Below are positions 1-5,240 of a stretch of DNA of 5,280 nt, piece by piece; positions within the stretch are counted from its first letter, which is position 1, and every line of letters starts with the position of its first letter. The DNA comes from Candidatus Cloacimonadota bacterium. Lineage in GTDB: Bacteria > Cloacimonadota > Cloacimonadia > Cloacimonadales > Cloacimonadaceae. Where the stretch lies: positions 1 through 5,280 of the forward strand of contig JAGOGT010000104.1 of the NCBI GenBank assembly GCA_017996595.1. Reading direction: 5' to 3'. Position numbers and translations under genes: made by a program. The notes under the pieces are model-generated. The model was not told where the DNA came from, ran no database searches, and worked only from the letters and a program-made list of their open reading frames with translations.

Positions 1-154
1 ATTTCTGCAGCGCCTGGATCGCCTTATAGATCGCCTGCAAGGTTATCCCCGAGCCGTGGGGAAAATGCATTTGCTCCACCACCTGCCCGATCTGATAACC
101 GTGGAAGGGCTTCTCTTTCAGGAAGCCCAGCACCAGCATATGTGCTTTGGACAT
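1..154 (-). CDS. PadR-family transcriptional regulator, N-terminal part (truncated by window edge)
   Basis: Reading leftward from the ATG at 154-152 gives 51 codons open to the edge, starting MSKAHMLVLGFLKEKPFHGY. This matches the N-terminal winged-helix domain of PadR regulators: a first helix rich in Leu (LVLGFLKEKP, residues 7-16), the hallmark HGYQI (18-22), then a recognition-helix region (GITLQAIYKAIQALQK, 36-51) that corresponds to the family's 'GTIYPALxRLE' segment. PadR proteins are cytoplasmic dimeric repressors that often control efflux or stress genes and commonly repress themselves. The start is set by a GAGGTG Shine-Dalgarno at 164-159, four bases upstream; a second ATG at residue 6 lacks such a site. 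The rest of the domain and the C-terminal dimerisation helix lie outside the window, so the target and ligand cannot be judged. The gene is divergent from recJ, 642 bases away. Confidence 0.85.
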   Translation of the reverse strand, partial: MSKAHMLVLGFLKEKPFHGYQIGQVVEQMHFPHGSGITLQAIYKAIQALQK

Positions 155-158
155 CTCG

Positions 159-164
159 CACCTC
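159..164 (-). promoter_or_regulatory. Shine-Dalgarno site of the padR-type gene
   Basis: On the minus strand the sequence is GAGGTG followed by four bases and ATG. It is a full complement of the CACCTC anti-Shine-Dalgarno core and decides the start at 154. Confidence 0.65.
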
Positions 165-171
165 GCTATTG

Positions 172-208
172 TTTTCTATAGTATTAAACGGTTTAGTAAT
201 AAAGATAA
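172..208. promoter_or_regulatory. Candidate PadR operator: 37-bp imperfect palindrome overlapping the padR promoter
   Basis: The sequence is symmetric about base 190. The core TAAACGGTTTA (185-195) is a perfect 5+1+5 palindrome, and pairing continues outward so that 14 of 18 base pairs match between 172 and 208. It lies 18 bases upstream of the padR start codon. A possible leftward promoter is TTGCTC (229-224), 16 bases, then TATCTT (207-202); both boxes are only moderate matches. If that promoter is right, the palindrome covers the -10 box and start site, as expected for an autorepressor. The dyad is visible in the sequence; the link to PadR is inferred from position and the known autoregulation of the family. 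Confidence 0.5.
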
Positions 209-237
209 TGATACTAAGGAGGAGAGCAAGGGGAAAA

Positions 238-300
238 TGTGAGAGCGGGGCTGTGAGAGTTTCACTGTGAGAGCGGGGCTGTGAGAGTTTCACTGTGAGA
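238..300. repeat. Tandem repeat, 28-bp unit made of two 14-mers
   Basis: Two exact 28-bp copies (238-265 and 266-293) are followed by a partial third that keeps TGTGAGA (294-300). Each copy consists of two related 14-mers, TGTGAGAGCGGGGC and then TGTGAGAGTTTCAC, so TGTGAGA occurs five times at exactly 14-base spacing (238, 252, 266, 280, 294). The second 14-mer contains the short dyad GTGA/TCAC, and each junction to the following unit forms TCACTGTGA. The 14-base spacing is not a whole number of helical turns. Confidence 0.95.
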
Positions 301-319
301 TAGCTGTGTCCCAAATCGC

Positions 320-349
320 TGCCCATGTGATGCCCATGTGATGCCCATG
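320..349. repeat. Tandem repeat, 11-bp unit TGCCCATGTGA
   Basis: Two exact copies occupy 320-330 and 331-341, with a partial third copy TGCCCATG at 342-349 and the shorter TGCCC at 354-358. An 11-bp period is close to one helical turn. The third copy also forms the left arm of the adjacent inverted repeat. Confidence 0.9.
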
Positions 350-372
350 CAAATGCCCGGGCAGCGCATGGG
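344..372. repeat. Inverted repeat with nested palindrome
   Basis: CCCATGC (344-350) is complementary to GCATGGG (366-372), leaving a 15-base loop. Inside the loop, TGCCCGGGCA (354-363) is itself a perfect 10-bp palindrome. No T-run follows on either strand, so it does not look like an intrinsic terminator. Confidence 0.8.
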
Positions 373-424
373 AATGATAAATGAAGAATGAAAGCTACGC
401 TAAAGAGCATAAATATTGGGACTT

Positions 425-452
425 ACGATTCACAATGTACGATGTACAAGCA
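425..452. repeat. Degenerate heptanucleotide tandem repeat
   Basis: Four 7-mers follow one another: ACGATTC, ACAATGT, ACGATGT, ACAAGCA. The first three fit ACRATKY, with the fourth decayed. They resemble the short tandem heptamers known from intergenic DNA of some cyanobacteria and Bacteroidetes; that resemblance is from memory and untested. Confidence 0.6.
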
Positions 453-455
453 GCG

Positions 456-491
456 ATGGACAATATGGACTAAATGGACGCTATGGACACC
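456..491. repeat. 9-bp tandem repeat ATGGAC plus variable 3-mer
   Basis: ATGGAC occurs four times at exactly 9-base spacing (456, 465, 474, 483). The three bases after each core differ every time: AAT, TAA, GCT, ACC. The core is unchanged in all four copies while the spacer is essentially random. Confidence 0.9.
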
Positions 492-517
492 TGCAACGAA
501 ATGCTTGAGTTGTGTTT

Positions 518-549
518 CACCCTTCCACCCCTCCACCCCTCCACTACTT
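518..549. repeat. 8-bp pyrimidine-rich tandem repeat CACCCCTC
   Basis: Units are CACCCTTC (518-525), CACCCCTC (526-533), CACCCCTC (534-541) and a decayed CACTACTT (542-549). The tract is C-rich on the plus strand and G-rich on the minus strand. Confidence 0.85.
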
Positions 550-575
550 AAACCTGAAACCTTACTCACCCACTT

Positions 576-603
576 TCCCCTTTTCCCTGTTCCCTTTTCC
601 CTG
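576..603. repeat. 14-bp polypyrimidine direct repeat
   Basis: CCCTTTTCCCTG occurs at 578-589 and again at 592-603, giving a 14-base period with one mismatch in the two bases preceding the core. It forms part of a longer, almost pure pyrimidine tract from about 574 to 602 on the plus strand. Confidence 0.85.
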
Positions 604-606
604 GCA

Positions 607-626
607 TGGCGGATCGGAGTCCGCCA
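607..626. repeat. Compact hairpin, REP-like palindrome
   Basis: TGGCGGA (607-613) pairs perfectly with TCCGCCA (620-626) around the six-base loop TCGGAG. It is GC-rich and stable in outline. The A8 run at 644-651 lies 18 bases to its right, which is the wrong base and too far away for a rightward terminator; read leftward, the T-run precedes the stem. A dispersed REP-like or mobile palindromic unit is possible. Confidence 0.7.
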
Positions 627-655
627 CTACGACCTGTAACCTCAAAAAAAACTTC

Positions 656-683
656 TTTACATTATTGGCGTATCTTACATGAT
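656..683 (+). promoter_or_regulatory. Possible promoter of the recJ operon
   Basis: TTTACA (656-661, five of six to the -35 consensus) is followed after 16 bases by CATGAT (678-683, four of six to the -10 consensus). TTACAT also appears twice here as a direct repeat (657-662 and 675-680). If used, the promoter would leave a leader of roughly 105 bases before recJ. The -10 is poor, and other start sites in 690-780 cannot be excluded. Confidence 0.2.
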
Positions 684-796
684 GGGATTTATGAGGTCAG
701 GTGGGTGAAACAGCTTTGGGACAGCGTGTTATGTGTGATGTGAAAAGTTCCGCGGCTGCTGATGTGACTTAAATAAATATAAATAAAGGCGAAAAG

Positions 797-2518
797 ATGG
801 ACAAAAGATGGCTGGTTCCAGCCGCTCTGGATGATGCTGCCAGGCAAATGGTGGATGAATTCTGCAGCGCGTTCAAGATCCCCAAGCTGGCAGCGGAACT
901 ATTGTACCGCAAAGGTATGCGAACCACGGAAGAAGTTCAGGAGTTCTTTTATCCGGCTCTCAACGGTCTGGTGGATCCCTTCCTTTTTCCTGATATGGCC
1001 AAGGCTGTAGAGCGAATCAACCGGGCAATAGACACAAACGAAAGAATCACGATCTTTGGTGATTACGATGTGGATGGCACCACGGCTACGGCGCTTTTGT
1101 ATCTGGGTTTGAAACGTTTGGGAGCCAAGATCGATTTCTATATTCCCCATCGCATGATCGACGGTTACGGACTCTCCCTGGGGAGCCTGGATGCGCTTCG
1201 GGAAAGGGGTTCCTCGCTGATCATCAGTGTGGATTGCGGGGTGAATGCTCTGGAGGAGATTGCCGCGATCAATGGCATGGGGATGGAGATCATTATCACC
1301 GATCACCACAATCCCAAGGACGTATTGCCCACGGCCTATGCGATCATCAATCCCAAGCTGAAGGATTGCACCTATCCCTATGAACACCTTGCGGGAGTGG
1401 GAGTTGCCTACAAATTGCTGGTGGCGGTGTATCACAAAAGGGGCATCGCCGATACGGATAATATCCTTAAATACATGGATTTGGTTGCGGTTGGCACGAT
1501 TGCCGACATCGTTCCCTTAACTTCTGAGAATCGCATCTTTGCCTCGATCGGCCTGCATCACTTGAAAGAGCAGAAGAACTTGGGATTGAATGCTTTAATA
1601 AACATTTCCGGGATGAATCAGAAGAATCTGGATACCACCGATATCGTGTTCGGAATCGCTCCCCGCATCAATGCCGCAGGACGCATGGGCAGCGCTACTA
1701 CTTCCGTGGAACTGCTGATCTCCACGGATGAAGCCCGCAGTGCGGAATTGGCAGAGATCATCGAACAGCTGAATTCACTGCGCCAGCAGGAGGATCAAAA
1801 GACCTTCCACGAAGCCTGCGAGATCATCGACAAGAAATACAAAGACCTCTCCAATACCCCCTGCATGGTGATCTCTTCGGATGATTGGCATCAGGGCGTG
1901 ATCGGAATTGTGGCCTCCAAACTGGTGGAAAAGTATTACCGTCCGGTGATCATGGTGTCCTTCAAAGATGGCTTTGGCAGCGGTTCCGGGCGTAGCGTGG
2001 CGGATTTTGACCTCTTTGAAGCCCTGAAACATACCGATGAACATCTGCATAGCTTTGGCGGACATAAATATGCAGTGGGACTTACCATCTATCAGGAGTA
2101 TATCGATCGCTTTGAGAATGAACTGACCAGATATGTGGCCGATAACCTCAGGCTGGAACAAGTGAAACCACCTCTGATGGTGGATCACGAGATCGAACTG
2201 TATGATATCAATGCCTCACTGCTGGAATCGATCGAGCACTTTGCCCCCTTCGGGCCTGAAAATACCCGTCCCGTGTTCTTAACCAATAATGTTCTGGTAG
2301 CCAGCTATCCCTATAATGTGGGGCGCAACCACCTGAAACTGAAGGTGGTTAAGGATGGCATGCCCCTTGATCTGATCGGCTATAATCTGGGTGATTACCT
2401 CACCCTGCTAAAGAAAAACAGCCTCATCGATATTGCTTATACCCTGGAATATAACCGCTTTGGCAATAAAACCAGTATCCAGGGCAAACTGCGTGATCTC
2501 AGGATCAGAGGAGCATAA
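797..2518 (+). CDS. recJ: Single-stranded-DNA-specific exonuclease RecJ
   Basis: RecJ degrades single-stranded DNA 5' to 3' in the cytoplasm, using divalent metal ions, in RecF-pathway recombination, mismatch repair and base excision repair. The 573-residue product is full length for the family (E. coli RecJ is 577). All phosphoesterase motifs of the DHH domain are present: GDYDVDG (88-94), DGYGLS (122-127), SVDCG (144-148), TDHH (168-171), AVGTIADIVPL (231-241, D237) and RINAAGR (290-296). The DHHA1 domain follows, with HQGVIGIVASK (365-375), GSGRS (396-400) and FGGHKYAVGLT (420-430). The C-terminal part has the OB-fold-linked signature FGPENTRPVF (485-494). The ATG at 797 follows AAAGG (785-789) by seven bases, and the N-terminus KRWLVP fits the usual RecJ start. 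It is the first gene of the rightward operon; its TAA directly abuts the next ATG. No key residue is missing. Confidence 0.97.
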   Translation: MDKRWLVPAALDDAARQMVDEFCSAFKIPKLAAELLYRKGMRTTEEVQEFFYPALNGLVDPFLFPDMAKAVERINRAIDTNERITIFGDYDVDGTTATALLYLGLKRLGAKIDFYIPHRMIDGYGLSLGSLDALRERGSSLIISVDCGVNALEEIAAINGMGMEIIITDHHNPKDVLPTAYAIINPKLKDCTYPYEHLAGVGVAYKLLVAVYHKRGIADTDNILKYMDLVAVGTIADIVPLTSENRIFASIGLHHLKEQKNLGLNALINISGMNQKNLDTTDIVFGIAPRINAAGRMGSATTSVELLISTDEARSAELAEIIEQLNSLRQQEDQKTFHEACEIIDKKYKDLSNTPCMVISSDDWHQGVIGIVASKLVEKYYRPVIMVSFKDGFGSGSGRSVADFDLFEALKHTDEHLHSFGGHKYAVGLTIYQEYIDRFENELTRYVADNLRLEQVKPPLMVDHEIELYDINASLLESIEHFAPFGPENTRPVFLTNNVLVASYPYNVGRNHLKLKVVKDGMPLDLIGYNLGDYLTLLKKNSLIDIAYTLEYNRFGNKTSIQGKLRDLRIRGA

Positions 2519-3340
2519 ATGAAACTCCAGCTTCTGCTTGCACTTATGGCGCTGATGCTGCTGATGGCTTGTGCCGGACCCGTGTCCCGTCCCCCCGTGG
2601 ACGTGGAATCATTCAGCCTCAGTGCGTCGCTTAGCCTGGCCAAGCCGGCACAAAAAGCGCTCTATAACCCCCTCAGCGAAGATCTCTTTGCCCTTGCAGC
2701 CAAGGATCAGGAGATCGCCATTTATAAGAGTAACGTGTTGAAAAACGTGGTGGGTGGCTTGGGAACCGGCACCGGTAACTTCCTGAATCTTTCCGATATC
2801 GCCATCGCTCCGGATGGGGCTCTTTTTGCTCTGGATCTGGCAACGCGGCGGATAGTGAAATTTACCAATGACGGAGAGGTAATGAGCAGCCTGGAACTGC
2901 AGAATAGTTCGCAGCCATCGCTGCTGGCAATAAGTGGCGATCAAACGCTCTATGTTTTCGATCAGGCTGCCTCGGAGATCGTGGTTTATTCCGCCATGGA
3001 CGGCAGCGAACAGAATCGCTTTGGCCGCTTTGAACTGCAGCAACTGGATTTGCTGAGCTGCAACCGGGACTACGTGGTGGGTTATGATGCCACAAACAAC
3101 ACTTCGCACGTGTTTTCGTCGCTGGGACAATTCGTGAAAAGCGAGCCGGGACAGAGCATTTACGATGCCTACAATAACGCCATAACTCTGGATGACAGCG
3201 GCCTTACCAGCCAGATGAGCCCCGCTTTTCTGCCTCTGGATGGCCGGGATGTGCTGATGAGCATTGCCGGGGACGTATTGGTGCTAAGCAAAGGCAGCGA
3301 AGTGCAGTTTCTGAAAATAGGGTATCAGCAGGTAGAATAG
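2519..3340 (+). CDS. Predicted lipoprotein with NHL-type beta-propeller repeat
   Basis: The 273-residue product begins with a Lys-positive n-region, a hydrophobic stretch (residues 3-17) and a lipobox LMAC with the lipidated Cys at 18. Ala at +2 would not give the Asp retention signal known from E. coli, so an outer-membrane location is plausible. The mature part has a clear NHL-like repeat at about 82-120: GTGTGNF, then LSDIAIAPDGALFALD, then RRIVKFTNDGE, which matches the family pattern G-G-F, I-A-V-D-G-V-D and I-F-DG. Weaker blade-like strands follow (TLYVFDQAASEIVVYS, 143-158) and precede it (DLFALAAKDQEIAIY, 55-69), suggesting a small propeller, probably a protein-binding scaffold. No enzyme motif is visible. 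The start has AGAGGAG (2507-2513) upstream and follows the recJ stop without a gap. The stop overlaps the lnt start by one base. The exact function is unknown. Confidence 0.85.
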   Translation: MKLQLLLALMALMLLMACAGPVSRPPVDVESFSLSASLSLAKPAQKALYNPLSEDLFALAAKDQEIAIYKSNVLKNVVGGLGTGTGNFLNLSDIAIAPDGALFALDLATRRIVKFTNDGEVMSSLELQNSSQPSLLAISGDQTLYVFDQAASEIVVYSAMDGSEQNRFGRFELQQLDLLSCNRDYVVGYDATNNTSHVFSSLGQFVKSEPGQSIYDAYNNAITLDDSGLTSQMSPAFLPLDGRDVLMSIAGDVLVLSKGSEVQFLKIGYQQVE

Positions 3341-4833
3341 TGATTTCTCTCATCTGGGTACTACTCTCTGCGGTGCTGATAAGCGTGTCGCGTTTACCGC
3401 TGCACCTGGGTTTTTTGGTGTTTATTGCCTGGATTCCCTTGTGGCACTATTTAAGAATAGCTAAGGCAAGGATATGGATGGGCGCGGCGATATTTTCGCT
3501 GATCCAGATGGCCATTATCTTCTATTGGATTTCCGAGGTAACCCCTGGAGGCCTGGTAGGGATTGGCATTATCTTTTTCTTCTTCTATTGGCTGAGCTTC
3601 TATCTGATCCGCTTGATCGCAAGGCAATTCCCCAAGCTGGGGGAACTTGGCTTCATAAGTGTGATGCTAAGCTTTGAATTCCTGCAGAATTTCGGTGAAA
3701 CTCGTTTCCCGTGGTTCAATACTGCTTATTCTCTCTCCGATTATACCTGGCTGATTCAAATCGCAGATTTAGGCGGGGTGATCCTGATTTCGGGGCTGAT
3801 CCTGGGGATAAACATGCTGCTCTACAGAGTAATAAAAGGCCAAACCCGCTGCCTGGTATGGATAGCGGCCATTATAGCAATCTGGAGTGCCTACGGAATT
3901 TATAGCCTGAAACTGCTCCCCATGCAGAAACATGATCCCCATATTGCCATCATGCAGCCCTCCATCCCTCAGGATGAGAAGTGGGATATGGCTGCTTACC
4001 GCCGCATTCTGGATAAGTATGATCTGCTTTGCCGTGCGGCTGCACAAGATTCCATCCGCTTGATCATCTTTCCCGAAGCCGCCATGCCCGTGTATCTGAT
4101 GTATGATCCCAAATCCATGAGGGAGCTGAACCGGCTGGCCACAAGCTACCATCTGGAGATTTTTACCGGCTTTCCCCACTATGAAAAAGCCCCACCGGAG
4201 CATGTTAACGACGATTATTTCTACAATTCCGCGGCGCTTTTCAAGCCGGATGGTACTTTTTCCAAGCTATACTACAAGAACATTCTGGTACCCATCGGCG
4301 AACGCATGCTGTGGCTGGACTATTTTCCTATGCTCTGGAAGCTGCAGTTTGGCCAGGCTAATTGGGAATTTGGAAGAGAATTGCAATATTACCGCAGCGG
4401 TGCCTATCAGTTTTCTCCCTCGATATGCTATGAGCTGGCCTTTGCCAATATCCATCAAAGGATGGCGATTCCCCGGCAGGATGGCAAGCTACGCAAGCTG
4501 GACTATCTGGTGAATATCACCAATGACGCCTGGTTTGGCACCTCCTATGGCCCCTGGCTGCATGCGGTGATGACCAAATTCCGTGCCGTGGAGAACCGCA
4601 TTCAGATCTTCCGGAGTGCCAATACGGGCATTTCCATGGCAGTGGATCCCTGCGGAAGAATCATCAGCAAGGCAGGTTTATTCGAGGTAAGCAACCTCAA
4701 ACCCCCGCTTTATACCTGCTCCCGCATTCCGCTATACCGCCATATTCCCCACTATCCCTTTATCTTTGTGGGCCTGGCGCTCATCCTGGCAATTTTATCC
4801 TGGTGGCGAGCCCTAAAAGGAGGCAGAGCATGA
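3340..4833 (+). CDS. lnt: Apolipoprotein N-acyltransferase Lnt
   Basis: Lnt is an inner-membrane enzyme that transfers an acyl chain from phospholipid to the free amino group of the lipid-modified cysteine of lipoproteins, the last maturation step in diderms. The 497-residue product has about six N-terminal hydrophobic segments (roughly 4-20, 22-38, 46-64, 73-93, 140-163, 171-190), a periplasmic carbon-nitrogen hydrolase domain (about 200-455) and a final membrane segment (471-489). The catalytic triad is complete: Glu246 in IIFPEAAMP, Lys313 in YYKNILVPIGE and Cys363 in SICYELAF. Conserved NITNDAWFG (392-400), RAVENR (415-420) and RSANTGIS (425-432) are present. Length is normal (E. coli 512). 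The start is GTG at 3340, in a TAGTG overlap with the lipoprotein gene, with only a weak AGGT (3330-3333) upstream, so translation is probably coupled. The N-terminus LLSAVLISVSRLPLHLGFL agrees with family starts. Confidence 0.96.
   Translation: MISLIWVLLSAVLISVSRLPLHLGFLVFIAWIPLWHYLRIAKARIWMGAAIFSLIQMAIIFYWISEVTPGGLVGIGIIFFFFYWLSFYLIRLIARQFPKLGELGFISVMLSFEFLQNFGETRFPWFNTAYSLSDYTWLIQIADLGGVILISGLILGINMLLYRVIKGQTRCLVWIAAIIAIWSAYGIYSLKLLPMQKHDPHIAIMQPSIPQDEKWDMAAYRRILDKYDLLCRAAAQDSIRLIIFPEAAMPVYLMYDPKSMRELNRLATSYHLEIFTGFPHYEKAPPEHVNDDYFYNSAALFKPDGTFSKLYYKNILVPIGERMLWLDYFPMLWKLQFGQANWEFGRELQYYRSGAYQFSPSICYELAFANIHQRMAIPRQDGKLRKLDYLVNITNDAWFGTSYGPWLHAVMTKFRAVENRIQIFRSANTGISMAVDPCGRIISKAGLFEVSNLKPPLYTCSRIPLYRHIPHYPFIFVGLALILAILSWWRALKGGRA
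4818..4823 (+). promoter_or_regulatory. Shine-Dalgarno site that sets the merR-type start
   Basis: AGGAGG lies six bases before the ATG at 4830, inside the end of lnt. It selects this start over the in-frame GTG at 4803, which would add nine residues unlike any MerR N-terminus. Confidence 0.8.
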
Positions 4834-5240
4834 AGAAATATTACTACACGATAGGTGAAGTAAGCAATCTGATCGACGTGAAGCCCCATGTGATCCGCTA
4901 TTGGGAAAGCGAATTCAGCGCTCTCAGGCCCAAGAAAGCCGGAGGCCGGATCAGAAAATACAGTGAGGATCACATCCTGCTGCTGAAAAAGATCAAGGAC
5001 ATGCTCTACACTCAGCGCTTTACCATCGAAGGGGCACGCCAGAAGCTCAAAACCGAGCGCGGGGCCATCGCCAATATCGCTGCCGATGCCCAATCAGCCG
5101 TTCATCAGCCCGAGCCCAAAGAGCTCCCCAATCCCGATACCTTAAAGGGAAAACAGCTCAGCACCGTACTGGATTCTGTCCGCAACGATTTGTCTTCCCT
5201 TGTCAACCTCTGCGAAATACACTCCAAGGAACATAAATGA
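4830..5240 (+). CDS. MerR-family transcriptional regulator, small
   Basis: The 136-residue protein has an N-terminal MerR winged helix-turn-helix: YYTIGEVSNLIDVKPHVIRYWE (5-26) is the helix-turn-helix with the RYWE signature, and GGRIRKYSEDHILLLKKIKDML (38-59) is the wing and following helix. TQRFTIEGARQKL (61-73) completes the domain. The region 80-107 is probably a flexible linker rich in Ala, Pro and Lys, and 108-131 is an amphipathic helix that may form the dimer coiled coil. There is no room for an effector domain. The last residues, CEIHSKEH (128-135), contain Cys128, His131 and His135, a possible metal ligand set but perhaps chance. The ATG overlaps the lnt stop (ATGA) and the gene's own stop overlaps the glyQ start (ATGA). 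Similar small MerR proteins without an effector domain occur widely beside housekeeping genes, and their targets are mostly unknown. Confidence 0.9.
   Translation: MKKYYYTIGEVSNLIDVKPHVIRYWESEFSALRPKKAGGRIRKYSEDHILLLKKIKDMLYTQRFTIEGARQKLKTERGAIANIAADAQSAVHQPEPKELPNPDTLKGKQLSTVLDSVRNDLSSLVNLCEIHSKEHK

Larger units (their letters stand above)
155..796. other. Long intergenic region with repeat mosaic and recJ leader
   Basis: No gene is supported in these 642 bases. From left to right they hold the padR operator region (155-210), an orphan purine-rich TAAGGAGG (215-222), a run of tandem repeats with different unit lengths (238-603), two inverted repeats (344-372 and 607-626), an A8 run (644-651), and an AT-rich leader (769-787) that ends in the recJ ribosome binding site. 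The open frames crossing the region run through repeats of unrelated period, have no recognisable domain and no ribosome binding site, and are treated as chance. No tRNA-like or convincing terminator structure was seen. Confidence 0.75.

Noticed and set aside
215..239. Strong TAAGGAGG followed by an ATG at 237
   Set aside because: The ATG is followed at once by TGA and the spacing is too long. No other start downstream gives an open frame, so the site is orphan or accidental.
238..300. CRISPR-like look of the 28-bp repeat
   Set aside because: The 28-bp copies abut with no spacers between them, there are only two full copies, and no cas gene is near.
24..410. Minus-strand open frame of 128 codons
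   Set aside because: It overlaps the padR start in another frame, runs through the tandem repeats, and its product resembles nothing known. The padR frame with its GAGGTG site explains the same DNA better.
388..639. Plus-strand open frame of 83 codons
   Set aside because: It passes through the 7-, 9-, 8- and 14-base repeats and the hairpin, giving low-complexity protein (WTIWTKWTLWT, Pro-rich tail). It has no Shine-Dalgarno site and no recognisable domain.
607..651. Hairpin plus A8 run as an intrinsic terminator
   Set aside because: For rightward transcription the run is A and not T and lies 18 bases away. For leftward transcription the T-run precedes the stem. No gene ends here on either strand.
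899..1435. Minus-strand open frame antisense to recJ, and similar antisense frames at 1775-2188, 2437-2643, 2609-3130, 3769-4203, 4267-4458 and 4752-5093
   Set aside because: All lie opposite well-supported genes, have no family motifs and are typical shadow frames.
4803..4829. Upstream GTG start for the MerR-type gene
   Set aside because: It would place the AGGAGG ribosome binding site inside the coding sequence and add a basic stretch not seen in MerR proteins. The ATG at 4830 is ideally spaced.
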